Source: an uncultured Campylobacter sp. (GTDB lineage: Bacteria > Campylobacterota > Campylobacteria > Campylobacterales > Campylobacteraceae). Taken from it: 64,000 nucleotides of DNA. Where the stretch lies: assembly GCF_937981295.1 (NCBI RefSeq), contig NZ_CALJPC010000071.1:1-64000 (forward strand), given 5' to 3'. Each line of letters begins with the position of its first letter. Positions within the stretch are counted from its first letter, which is position 1. The translations under genes were made by a program, and so were the position numbers. The notes under the pieces were generated by a model, which had not been told where the DNA came from, did not search any database, and was given only the letters and a program-made list of their open reading frames with translations. Positions 56,324 to 64,000 of the stretch are shown piece after piece.

Positions 56324-56738
56324 AACCCTCCTTTTGTTCGCCCCTAAATTTCGGTTTTAAAAATTTCACGCCGCCACTCTTGCCGCAGGCTTTGAAATTC
56401 TTACCGCGCGAACTTAAAATTTCATCGCTTGCAATTACTGCGCCGCAACTTCCGCACACTAAGAAGGCGTGATAAAATTCGTCGCAGCGGGATCTGAAAT
56501 TTAAAGAGCCGAGATTAAAATTTAAAGCGGGGCTTTGTTTTGCCGTAAAATTTAGAGGCGCATTTTGTTCGGATTTGAAATTTAAAGCGGCGGCGCGTTC
56601 AGGCTCGGAATTTAAAGCGACGGTGCGTTTAAAATTTAAGACCGTGCTTGCTACTGCGTTAAAATTTAAAGCCGCTGCGCGTTCGGATTTGAAATTTAAG
56701 ATTGCGCCCTGTTTTGGACGGCTCGCCGCGCGGATCAT
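56304..56738 (-). CDS. small protein with N-terminal LNF repeats and cysteine-rich tail
   Basis: A 144-residue protein. Residues about 13-82 consist of 8 irregular repeats of (A/V/P)LNF or VALNSE, spaced by 7-14 residues (AILNFKSERAAALNFNAVAS and on), encoded by TTTAAATTTTAA-type DNA. Residues 83-144 look like a real small domain: CDEFYHAFLVCGSCGAVIAS, with possible zinc-ribbon cysteines (CGSCG). It overlaps lysA by 4 bases and pheA by 20, so it is translated in the operon. I infer a small native protein whose N-terminus was expanded by repeat DNA. Function unknown. Confidence 0.6.
   Translation of the reverse strand: MIRAASRPKQGAILNFKSERAAALNFNAVASTVLNFKRTVALNSEPERAAALNFKSEQNAPLNFTAKQSPALNFNLGSLNFRSRCDEFYHAFLVCGSCGAVIASDEILSSRGKNFKACGKSGGVKFLKPKFRGEQKEGCDAKHR
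56493..56711 (-). repeat. LNF-encoding repeat array
   Basis: On the plus strand the units read AAATTTAAAGCG(G/C)CG..GCG(T/C)T, repeated with small changes about every 40-55 bases. The same AAATTTAAAGC phrase occurs in other intergenic stretches of the window. Confidence 0.6.
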
Positions 56739-58225
56739 ACGAGATCCTTTTCGAGCGCGATTAGATCATCAAAGCTCTCGCGCTTTCTAATCAGGCGGTC
56801 CTGCCCGTCGTAAACCGCGATCTCGGCGGCGCGACAGCGGGTGTTGTAGTTGCTCGACATCGAAAAGCCGTAGGCGCCGGCGCTTTTGATCGCGAGCAGA
56901 TCGCCGCTTTGTAGGCTAGGCAGGCTAACGCCTTTGGCCAAAAAATCGCCGCTTTCGCATATCGGGCCCACGACGTCGCAGAGGCTTAAGCTCTCTGCAG
57001 AGCTTTGCGGCGCAGAATTATCCACGGCGGAGCTTAGATTAGAGGAATTCTGTGGCGCGAAATTTCCTTGCAAGCTTTGTGAAACGCCGTTTTGCGGCGT
57101 AGAATTTTGCGGTGCGAAATCCTCTGAAGCGGACTTAGCCTCGATGCCGAAAGCTTTGCTATGCGTGGAATTCTGCGCCGTGAAATTCTCGGCTAAATCT
57201 TGCGTAATGCCGCTTTGCTGAGAGGAATTTCGTGCCGTAGAATTCTCGGTGTCGTTTTGGCTCGCGCAGCTTTCGCAGGCGAGATTCTGCTCGCTTACAA
57301 GCTCGATTTTATGGTGCGCGCCGTAGAGGCTCGGGCGTATGAGATCGTTCATCGCGCCGTCAACGATGACGAAGCGCTTGCCGCAGTTTTGTTTTTCGTA
57401 AAGCACGCGGGTAAGAAATACCCCCGCAGCTCCCGTGATGAAGCGCCCCGGCTCGCACACTATCGTGACATCTAGACCGCTTAGGCTGCGCAAAATCCCC
57501 TGCGCGTAGTCGTAGAGCACGATCTGTTTTTCATCCTCGTAGCGGATGCCGATGCCGCCGCCCACGTCGAAAAATTTTATATCGATCTCAAGGGCTCGCA
57601 GCTCGCGCAACAGATCGCTTACGATCTTTGCCGCGTCGCAGATCGGAGAAATGTCCGTAAGCTGGCTGCCGATGTGAAAGTGGATGCCGACGGGATTTAA
57701 AAATTTGCTCTTTTTGGCATAAATATACATCTTGCGCGCAGTCTCGATACTAACGCCGAATTTGTTCTCATTTAGCCCCGTGGAGATGTAGGGGTGGGTC
57801 TTAGCATCGACGTTCGGATTTACGCGGATGCTGATGCGAGCGGGCTTATTTAGCTTTTGCGCGATCTGCTCGAGGCGCAGCATCTCGGCTTCGCTTTCTA
57901 AATTTATCAGCAAGATGTCCGACTTTAGCGCAAACTCGAGCTCGTTATCTTGCTTGCCGACGCCAGAGAATATGATCTTATAGCTCTTTGCGCCGATATA
58001 TAGCGCGCGGCGCAGCTCGCCGATGCTGACGCAGTCAAAGCCGCTGCCCAGATCCGATAGAAATTTTAAAATGCTTAAATTCGAGCTTGCTTTAATCGCG
58101 AAGCAGACGAGCGACTTGCGCGCTGCGAAGGCCTCTTTGAGCGCTATGAAATTCTTTTGTATCTCGTTAAAATCGTAAACGTATAAAGGGGTGCCGTATT
58201 TGCGGGCTAAGCTTGAATAATCCAT
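56735..58225 (-). CDS. lysA: diaminopimelate decarboxylase with a ~100-residue low-complexity insertion
   Basis: LysA makes lysine from meso-diaminopimelate; PLP-dependent. 496 residues against about 400-420 usual. PLP lysine K45 (FAIKASSN), HIGSQ (184-188), GGGIG (222-226), CEPGRF (257-262), active-site cysteine in GPICESGD (420-427) and GAYGFSMSSNYN (450-461). Between HKIELVSEQ (to 313) and LCDVVGPICES (from 415) lies an Asn/Ser/Gln-rich block with repeats of (N/D)F(A/T)(P/A)QNS(S/T). The surrounding catalytic motifs are intact, so the enzyme is probably active with an extruded loop. It is first in the lysA-(LNF gene)-pheA-hisC-dxs unit. Confidence 0.94.
   Translation of the reverse strand: MDYSSLARKYGTPLYVYDFNEIQKNFIALKEAFAARKSLVCFAIKASSNLSILKFLSDLGSGFDCVSIGELRRALYIGAKSYKIIFSGVGKQDNELEFALKSDILLINLESEAEMLRLEQIAQKLNKPARISIRVNPNVDAKTHPYISTGLNENKFGVSIETARKMYIYAKKSKFLNPVGIHFHIGSQLTDISPICDAAKIVSDLLRELRALEIDIKFFDVGGGIGIRYEDEKQIVLYDYAQGILRSLSGLDVTIVCEPGRFITGAAGVFLTRVLYEKQNCGKRFVIVDGAMNDLIRPSLYGAHHKIELVSEQNLACESCASQNDTENSTARNSSQQSGITQDLAENFTAQNSTHSKAFGIEAKSASEDFAPQNSTPQNGVSQSLQGNFAPQNSSNLSSAVDNSAPQSSAESLSLCDVVGPICESGDFLAKGVSLPSLQSGDLLAIKSAGAYGFSMSSNYNTRCRAAEIAVYDGQDRLIRKRESFDDLIALEKDLV
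56981..57292 (-). repeat. in-frame repeat insertion of lysA
   Basis: At least four degenerate units of 23-29 bases with a GAATTCTG(C/T)(G)GC(G/C)..GAAATT core on the plus strand are visible, e.g. 57043-57066 and 57168-57193. Read in the minus direction the unit is nearly the same as the intergenic sequence at 32353-32374. Confidence 0.6.
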
Positions 58226-58270
58226 AGAATTTCCACCGATAAATTTTGCGCCATTCTAACAAATCAAGGC

Positions 58271-59317
58271 TTAACGATGCTTAAAAACTAAAAATGCCGC
58301 AAAGCCTAATAGCGCTGTTATGGGCACGATAATGCCAAGTTCTGGGATGATGACGCCGTTGAGAGAAAACCTAATTAACACGAAAAGCACGCCCCAAGCG
58401 CACAGCGTAGCGATAAAAAATCCAAAGCTTAGTAGCGCGAGATTAAAAAATCGTCCCGTAACGGGCAGGTAGTAATACAGCACCAATACTGCCAAAGGCG
58501 CAAACAATGGAAAAAATATCATATTATAAAGGCTTGCTTTTATAGTGGAGATATTTACGCCTTGATGCGAAAAGGTGCGGATCGAACGCAAAGCATCCCT
58601 GATCGAATATACATTACTCGTATCATAAACGCTTGCAATTGAGCTTGGATCAAAGCCCTTAAGCGCCTCGCTCTGCGCGCTAAGCTTACTTTTTAATCCA
58701 CTTCCTCCAAGTTTAAGCTGCGCTGGTAAAGTAGTAGTATTTACATCGCGCAGATGCCAAATTTTACCTGCGTATTCGCCAGAGCTTGCATGCGAGCGTG
58801 AAGCAACGGAGTTATCACCCACATCAAAGATCGTTATATCATTTGCGTTTTTGCCGTTTAGAGCTTTGATGTAGATATATTTACCCTTAAATTTCAAAAA
58901 CATATCTCCCCCCGTAGGCGATAAATCGGTTAAATTCTTTTGAAATTTTAATGCGTATGCGAACGAGGTGGAATTTAAAGATATAAAGCCCGCGGTGATA
59001 AAAAGCGCGATCAAAAACGGCGGCACGATCAGGGCGTTTTTACTCACTCCAAGCGCGTAGAAGCTCACCAGCTCGTTGCTACGGATCATATTAAAGCCCA
59101 TCAAAATAAGCGCAAAAATAAGACTTAGCGGTAGCGTGTAGCTAAGCGCGACTGCGGCTGTTAGGGCGATATATAAAAGAGCAGTATTTGCGCTTGAAGG
59201 AAAATCTTTGAGATTAGTAAGCACATCGATGCCTACATAAAAGCACTCAAGGGCTATTAGCAGGATAAAAAAATACTTCAGATAGGAAAGAGCCGCGTAT
59301 TTTACGTATAACTTCAC
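58271..59317 (-). CDS. lptG: LptF/LptG family permease of LPS export
   Basis: A 348-residue YjgP/YjgQ-type inner-membrane protein: three N-terminal helices (about 13-35, 47-75 and 96-118), a periplasmic beta-jellyroll (about 130-245) and three C-terminal helices (265-348). With LptB it powers LPS transport to the outer membrane. LptF and LptG are alike and I cannot separate them with confidence from sequence alone. It overlaps pth by 4 bases, as in C. jejuni. Confidence 0.82.
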   Translation of the reverse strand: MKLYVKYAALSYLKYFFILLIALECFYVGIDVLTNLKDFPSSANTALLYIALTAAVALSYTLPLSLIFALILMGFNMIRSNELVSFYALGVSKNALIVPPFLIALFITAGFISLNSTSFAYALKFQKNLTDLSPTGGDMFLKFKGKYIYIKALNGKNANDITIFDVGDNSVASRSHASSGEYAGKIWHLRDVNTTTLPAQLKLGGSGLKSKLSAQSEALKGFDPSSIASVYDTSNVYSIRDALRSIRTFSHQGVNISTIKASLYNMIFFPLFAPLAVLVLYYYLPVTGRFFNLALLSFGFFIATLCAWGVLFVLIRFSLNGVIIPELGIIVPITALLGFAAFLVFKHR

Positions 59318-59871
59318 ACCCTAGCCTTTTTAATCGTAAATTTTTGCGCGATCTGCTCTATATCCGAGCAAATGAGCTCCTCTACCGCGCGCGCGACGTA
59401 GGGTAAAATTTCACTCAGCTTCTCGCGCTCGCTTTCGTTAAAATTTCCGAGCACGAAATTTGCCGCATCCTGCCCCTGCTGTTTTTTACCCACGCCGATA
59501 CGCACGCGCTCGTAATCCGCACCGATTAGCGCATCGATCGATTTGATGCCGTTGTGCCCACCACTACTGCCGCCTTTTTTAAATTTAACGGCGCCCAGAT
59601 CCAAATCTATATCGTCGTGCACCACAATGATGCGCTCGGGCTTGTAAAAATCATTCACCGCCTTTACGGAGTTGCCGCTTAAGTTCATAAAAGTTTGGGG
59701 TTTTAAAAGAAGCAGCGAGCCCTTTTTAAAAAGCTCGCCTTGGAATTTAGACGAGCCGAGCTCGCTAAAGCCGCCCGTCTTTAAAATTTCGTCGATTAGC
59801 ATAAATCCGACGTTGTGTCTAGTGTCTGCGTATTTCCGAGCAGGATTCCCAAGTCCTGCGATCAGTATCAT
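59314..59871 (-). CDS. pth: peptidyl-tRNA hydrolase
   Basis: Pth frees tRNA from prematurely released peptidyl-tRNA. 185 residues; [21 protein letters not shown] (catalytic His in RHNVG, Asn pair), [24 protein letters not shown] and [14 protein letters not shown] are diagnostic. It follows rplY by 8 bases. Confidence 0.97.
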   Translation of the reverse strand: MILIAGLGNPARKYADTRHNVGFMLIDEILKTGGFSELGSSKFQGELFKKGSLLLLKPQTFMNLSGNSVKAVNDFYKPERIIVVHDDIDLDLGAVKFKKGGSSGGHNGIKSIDALIGADYERVRIGVGKKQQGQDAANFVLGNFNESEREKLSEILPYVARAVEELICSDIEQIAQKFTIKKARV

Positions 59872-59879
59872 AGGCGCCC

Positions 59880-60416
59880 CTATTTAGCCGAAGTAACTCC
59901 GACTACCGCTACCGAGCCGTCTAGGATGATGCTGACGCCCTCTTTTACCGGAATGTCTCGGATCAAAAGCGAATCACCTACGTCAAGATCGCTCACATCG
60001 AGCGTAAAATCGTTTGGTAGATCTTTGCCGGCGCATTTTACTGCGATACGGCGCTTGGATTGCACCAAAATACCTTTGTTTTTTAAGCCTTTGGCGATGC
60101 CCGTTACCTTAACCGGCACTAGATATTTGCTTACCACGTCGTCTTGAACTACGCGTAAATCTACGTGAGTTAGGGTGTTTGTGACGGGGTGCTTTTGGTA
60201 TTCTTGCACTATAACGCGATATGTCTTACCGCCCACGCTAACCTCGAAAGGAAGATCTTCTTTTGCGCGCATAGCTTTGATAAAGTCGTTTACTTTAAAC
60301 GCTGCGTTAATATTTTCAAATCCTTTCGCATAAATATTAGCGATTAGATAACCATCTCGTTTTAGGGATTTTGAAGCCCTTTTACCGATACTATCTCTAA
60401 CGATACCTTCTAACAT
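59880..60416 (-). CDS. rplY: 50S ribosomal protein L25 (CTC form)
   Basis: A 178-residue long-form L25/TL5/CTC protein that binds 5S rRNA. It begins [22 protein letters not shown] and has VHVDL-type [11 protein letters not shown]; the C-terminal beta domain ends [27 protein letters not shown] precedes the ATG. First of the rplY-pth-lptG group. Confidence 0.95.
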   Translation of the reverse strand: MLEGIVRDSIGKRASKSLKRDGYLIANIYAKGFENINAAFKVNDFIKAMRAKEDLPFEVSVGGKTYRVIVQEYQKHPVTNTLTHVDLRVVQDDVVSKYLVPVKVTGIAKGLKNKGILVQSKRRIAVKCAGKDLPNDFTLDVSDLDVGDSLLIRDIPVKEGVSIILDGSVAVVGVTSAK

Positions 60417-60588
60417 TAGGTTTCCTTTGTGAAAAAATGAAGCGTGATAATAGCTAAATGTTGCTTTAAATCTATTTAAGCGCCACGATGAAATTTAGAA
60501 GTAAAGCCGCACGGAATTTAGCCGATTAAAATTTACGCTAAATCCTGCAAGTCACGGCATATTTGTACACAATGGGACAGACGAATAG

Positions 60589-60618
60589 AATTCTGCCTGC
60601 GCGGCGGCAGGCAGAATT
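60589..60618. terminator. strong stem-loop after pilT
   Basis: AATTCTGCCTGC (60589-60600) pairs perfectly with GCAGGCAGAATT (60607-60618) around a GCGGCG loop. It lies between the pilT stop and the rplY start on the minus strand, so a terminator for the serB-tal-pilT unit is likely; no clean U-run follows on either strand. Confidence 0.5.
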
Positions 60619-60664
60619 ATTTAAAATTTTAAGTTGCAAAATTTAGAATTTTAAAATTTACGAC

Positions 60665-61885
60665 TTAGCGGATCTCTTTTAGCTGTACGACTTCGCCGGC
60701 GAGCATCTCCTCGGCGCTCTCTCCGGATTCTGCCGCCAAATCCCTTTTTTTGGCAAGATCGACGTTTTTTATCTGCAGGTCGAGGTCGTTTCGCTTAGAG
60801 GCCTTATCCAGCGCCTCCTCACGGGTAATGATACCATCTCTGTAAAGATCGAGCAGGTGCTGATCGAAGGTCTGCATGCCGTAGGTGTTGCGACCATCGG
60901 CGATCGCGTCTGGAATTTCATCGTCACGCGCATCAAGTATCATATCCTTAATACGCGTGTTTTTGCGCAAAATTTCAACGACGGCCACGCGCTTGCCCTC
61001 GATAGTACGGGCAAGACGCTGAGAGATGACCGCCTCTAGGACGGATGCAAGCGTCATTCGGATACGCTCCTGCTCAGCCTGCTCAAACATCGCGATAATG
61101 CGGTTTACCGTCTCTTTTGCGTCGATGGTGTGCACCGTCGAAAACACGAGGTGACCCGTCTCTGCGGCGTGAAGTGCGGTCTCGATCGTCTCCAAATCGC
61201 GCATCTCGCCAACGAATATAACGTCCGGATCCTCTCTCAGCGCGGCGCGAAGCGAATCAGCGAAGTTGTTGCAGTCCTCGCCAATAGCGCGCTGATTGAT
61301 GATGCATTTATCGTCTTTAAATACGAACTCCACGGGGTCTTCAATCGTAACGACGTGGCTGGTTCTTTGTCTATTTATGCGATTTATCATGCTTGCTATC
61401 GTGGTCGTCTTTCCGCTTCCCGTAGGCCCCGTAAGTAGCACGACGCCGCGCATAGCCGTGTCGCAAATGTCTTTGATCGAAGGCGGTAGACCTAGATCGT
61501 CGATCTCAGGAATTTTAACCGGGATCGTTCGGAAAACCGCGCTGATACCGTCGATTTGAAAGAAAATATTAACGCGGAAGCGATAATCTTCGTTTAGCTT
61601 GTAGGTAAAATCCACGCTCTTTTTCTCGATAAGCTCAGGAAAGCGCGTGATGAGAAGCTCCTTAGCTAGCGTCATCGCGTCTTCTTTCAAAAATGGCGTT
61701 TTGCTAAATTTTACCAGCTCGCCGTGGATGCGCCCTCTGATGACCGCGCCCGATTTTATATGAAGGTCGCTACCGCCATTTTGGATCAAAAATTCCAGAT
61801 ATTTATTTAGCCTATCTCGCTGCTTAAAATCCAGCGTAGAAGCGTCAACTTGATACTGCGAATAATCTATAGAACCCGCCATCAT
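60665..61885 (-). CDS. pilT: PilT-type twitching/retraction ATPase
   Basis: A 406-residue secretion ATPase of the PilT group: Walker A GPTGSGKTTT (about 153-162), Asp box VVTIEDPVEFVF, AALREDPDVIFVGEMRDLETIETAL (the AIREDPD motif of PilT has Ala here), HLVFSTVHT and a His box. Normally it depolymerises type IV pili. No pilin or pilus assembly gene is in the window. The start overlaps the tal stop; of the two adjacent ATGs (61885, 61882) the second has the better spacing from AAGGAG. Confidence 0.9.
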   Translation of the reverse strand: MMAGSIDYSQYQVDASTLDFKQRDRLNKYLEFLIQNGGSDLHIKSGAVIRGRIHGELVKFSKTPFLKEDAMTLAKELLITRFPELIEKKSVDFTYKLNEDYRFRVNIFFQIDGISAVFRTIPVKIPEIDDLGLPPSIKDICDTAMRGVVLLTGPTGSGKTTTIASMINRINRQRTSHVVTIEDPVEFVFKDDKCIINQRAIGEDCNNFADSLRAALREDPDVIFVGEMRDLETIETALHAAETGHLVFSTVHTIDAKETVNRIIAMFEQAEQERIRMTLASVLEAVISQRLARTIEGKRVAVVEILRKNTRIKDMILDARDDEIPDAIADGRNTYGMQTFDQHLLDLYRDGIITREEALDKASKRNDLDLQIKNVDLAKKRDLAAESGESAEEMLAGEVVQLKEIR

Positions 61886-62889
61886 TTCTCCTTTTTAAGT
61901 GTTTTTATTATCTCTTTAAATGCTTCTTCAAAAGCTACCAGACCATCATCCAGCAGCTTTTTATACGCCTTTTTCATATCGATTTTTGCCTCCGTTACGC
62001 GAGCGAAAAATTCCTCTATCTGCGCTTCGCTAGGTGGCATTTTGGGTTTTTGATTGCCACTTACAAAAGCCTCTATGGTCTCAAGCGGCGCGGTGTTTAC
62101 GCAGCCCGGATACATCAGCTCGCTGACGTAGTAGTCCTTCGGCAGATCATTTCCTTTTACGCCTGTGCTCGCAAACAGCGGCTTTACGTAGTTTAAATTT
62201 TCTTTAGCGATGATATTGTAACATTTTGAAGCGTTCATCGTGCCGATTTTGCCGGTAGGAAGGCCCGCCGCGACCATTTTTTCATCCAGTAACCTATCGA
62301 AACGGCTAACGAAGATGCTAATTACGGTTTTTGGTAAATTTGCCTTAGGGAAATAACGGCGAAAGCCCGCGATACCCTCTTTTATCGCCTCGATACATTT
62401 TGCGGTCTGCTCCGGCGAAAAAACCAAGGTCGCGTTTACGCTAATCCCCTTTTTTAGCAGATCGCGCATCGCTTCGTAGCCCGCCTTGGTCGCAGGGATT
62501 TTTATCATAACGTTTGGCATGCCGATCGTGCTATATAGGTGCTTGCCCTCGCGATACATCGCCTCGGCGTCGTCTGCAAAGCACGGATCAACCTCGATGC
62601 TCACAAAGCCGTCATCGCCGTTGATAAAATTTTTAAGCAGGCTCTCTGCCGCGCTTCTGATGTCCGCGGTGGCTAAAATTTCATACAGCTTTTTAGGCTC
62701 TTTTTTTCTAAATTCCTCTTTGGCTGCATCGTATGCGGAGGAGCTTAGGATCGCATTTTTAAAGATCGTGGGATTGGAGGTAGCGCCGTTAATTATCCCT
62801 TTTTTGATCAGCTCGTCGAAATCTTTATCGATAAAATCGCGCTCCAAAAAGTCGCACCAAAGGCTGAAATTTAGGGCTTTATCATACAT
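61882..62889 (-). CDS. tal: transaldolase
   Basis: A 335-residue transaldolase of the long bacterial type found in epsilonproteobacteria; transfers dihydroxyacetone between sugar phosphates. GATSNPTIFKNAI and the Schiff-base lysine region MIKIPATKAGYEAM with SVNATLVFS are diagnostic. It overlaps serB by 8 bases and pilT by 4. Confidence 0.94.
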   Translation of the reverse strand: MYDKALNFSLWCDFLERDFIDKDFDELIKKGIINGATSNPTIFKNAILSSSAYDAAKEEFRKKEPKKLYEILATADIRSAAESLLKNFINGDDGFVSIEVDPCFADDAEAMYREGKHLYSTIGMPNVMIKIPATKAGYEAMRDLLKKGISVNATLVFSPEQTAKCIEAIKEGIAGFRRYFPKANLPKTVISIFVSRFDRLLDEKMVAAGLPTGKIGTMNASKCYNIIAKENLNYVKPLFASTGVKGNDLPKDYYVSELMYPGCVNTAPLETIEAFVSGNQKPKMPPSEAQIEEFFARVTEAKIDMKKAYKKLLDDGLVAFEEAFKEIIKTLKKEK

Positions 62890-63505
62890 ATTTCATAATC
62901 TCCTTCAAATCCTTTTTTTCAATGCAGACGCTCGCGTGCTCTTTTAAAATTTCATTCGCGCAAAAGGCGATTTTAAGTCCCGCCTCGCGAAACATCGAAA
63001 CGTCGTTCGCGCCATCTCCCACGCACATTACCTCGCTTGCGCTTAGGCCCATCAGCGATTTAAGCTGCGCGAGCAGCGCCCCTTTTGAGTATCCAAACAT
63101 CATCTCGCCGCCGAAAAGCCCGGTTAAAATTCCGTTTTTTTCATGCAGATAGTTCGCAAAGCTCGCATCAAAGCCCAGTTTTTTCTGCGCGACGTCCGTG
63201 GCTAGATGAAATCCGCCGCTAAAGACGATCACTTTTATGCCTTTATTTTTCAGATACGCGATGATCTCGCTAGCGCCGCAAACAAAAGGCAGGCTTTCTG
63301 CGATAGCTTTGGCATCGCTAAGCTTCATCCCCTTTATAAGTGCCACTCGCTCGCTAAGGCTCTCGAAAAAATCAAGCTCGCCCGCCATCGCGCGCTTCGT
63401 AATTTCGCTAACTTGTCGCTGCGTGCCCATTTTAGCGGCGAAAAAACCTATCGTCTCGCCGTCCATCAGCGTAGAATCAAAGTCGAAAACACAAAGCTTT
63501 ATCAT
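62882..63505 (-). CDS. serB: phosphoserine phosphatase
   Basis: SerB, a HAD-family phosphatase giving serine. 207 residues; CVFDFDSTLMDGETI (nucleophile Asp in DxDST), VIVFSGGFHLATD, and VGDGANDVSMFREAGLKIAF. Short form without the ACT domain. Coupled to tal by an 8-base overlap. Confidence 0.95.
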   Translation of the reverse strand: MIKLCVFDFDSTLMDGETIGFFAAKMGTQRQVSEITKRAMAGELDFFESLSERVALIKGMKLSDAKAIAESLPFVCGASEIIAYLKNKGIKVIVFSGGFHLATDVAQKKLGFDASFANYLHEKNGILTGLFGGEMMFGYSKGALLAQLKSLMGLSASEVMCVGDGANDVSMFREAGLKIAFCANEILKEHASVCIEKKDLKEIMKYV

Positions 63506-63536
63506 AAATATCCTCGCAAAAATTTAGGAATTATAG

Positions 63537-64000
63537 CTAATTTAAGTTTAAGTTTTTTGGAATTAGCATAAATTTTTCGCTTTTTGCGACCTCGTAAATT
63601 TTGCTCCTAACCCCGAACGAGCATAAATTTATATATTTTTTTTCGCCAAAATATAAAATTTCATCTTGATGATAATGCCCCTCGATGATCAAATTTGCCG
63701 CGTAAAAATCGATCTTCGGCGCGATTATATCCTTAAAATTTGGCATTTTTTTGTATAGATTTTTCCCTTCTTGCGATTTTAAGATTACTTTTGAAATTTT
63801 AAATTTTAAAGCGCGATCGAGCAGGTCCATAAATTTCAGAAAAGCTCTGTTTCGCAGCGAAAGCAGCGCAAACTGCATTAGACGCGGCAAAAACAGATCG
63901 CCGTGCGCGATCTGTACCGCCTCGTCGCTCTCGTAGATAAATTTAACGGGTTGCGCGCCGTTTGGATAAACTTTTGCGCGGGGAAAAATTTCGCGCAGAT
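63537..64000 (-). CDS. metallophosphoesterase, LpxH-like (5' end outside window)
   Basis: The frame is open to the right edge, so the protein is longer than the visible 154 residues. Visible features are IAHGDLFLPR (HGD metal ligand), a helical insert, and the closing metal motif EGHYHQ (GHxH). This is the calcineurin-like phosphoesterase pattern used by UDP-2,3-diacylglucosamine hydrolases (lipid A synthesis), but the first metal motifs are outside the window, so the precise function is open. The stop is 31 bases from the serB start. Confidence 0.7.
   Translation of the reverse strand, partial: LREIFPRAKVYPNGAQPVKFIYESDEAVQIAHGDLFLPRLMQFALLSLRNRAFLKFMDLLDRALKFKISKVILKSQEGKNLYKKMPNFKDIIAPKIDFYAANLIIEGHYHQDEILYFGEKKYINLCSFGVRSKIYEVAKSEKFMLIPKNLNLN

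Noticed and set aside
1..64000. CRISPR arrays, rRNA genes, transposases
   Set aside because: No regularly spaced identical repeats, no rRNA signature and no transposase-like protein were found; the A/T-core repeats are too degenerate and irregular for CRISPR.

Overview
The window reads as chromosome from a Campylobacter-like epsilonproteobacterium (Campylobacterota). From about 47 to 60 kb the gene order serC-xseA-ubiE-(CHAD gene)-perR-dxs-hisC-pheA-(small gene)-lysA-lptG-like-pth-rplY follows, from memory, the Campylobacter jejuni block around Cj0311-Cj0326, except that fliF-fliG-fliH, which lie between hisC and dxs there, are absent. With the fairly high GC of the housekeeping genes, this points to a non-flagellated species; C. 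gracilis is the best guess, not a proof.

Layout. 0-11.3 kb: a two-partner secretion/contact-dependent inhibition locus on the minus strand (TpsB/CdiB transporter, 2665-residue CdiA-like exoprotein with a caspase-like C-terminus, a small membrane immunity candidate, then a second toxin-immunity-like pair). 11.3-12.1 kb: a decayed stretch and a tRNA-Arg(CCT). 12.1-17.1 kb: a giant hybrid histidine kinase and a stand-alone receiver. 17.2-21.3 kb: uvrC, a DciA-like gene, a small LptM-like lipoprotein and guaA. 21.3-24.0 kb: a markedly AT-rich two-gene island (beta-class DNA methyltransferase plus DGQHR-domain protein) directly behind guaA. 24.2-31.2 kb: tryptophan genes trpE-trpGD-(D12 DNA methylase)-trpF. 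31.2-39.1 kb: yaaA, a TauE/SafE permease, the fluoride channel crcB, a frameshifted hypothetical, and cstA with its small partner. 39.4-43.8 kb: a tightly coupled ABC transporter, radical SAM and flavodoxin operon, probably for haem uptake and anaerobic haem breakdown. 44-47 kb: small hypothetical genes and remnants. 47.4-60.4 kb: the conserved housekeeping block. 60.6-64 kb: pilT, tal, serB and the end of a metallophosphoesterase gene.

The most unusual feature is a family of degenerate A/T-core repeats (GAAATTTC..CAGAATT-like) that fill several intergenic stretches and also sit in frame inside housekeeping enzymes. TrpF is about 2.7 times its normal length, TrpE and LysA each carry about 100 extra residues, and a 144-residue protein between lysA and pheA is half made of LNF repeats. 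This resembles, by analogy only, the Rickettsia palindromic elements that invade open reading frames. The other two candidates for little-described biology are the CDI locus with its protease-like tip and the methyltransferase-DGQHR island at guaA.
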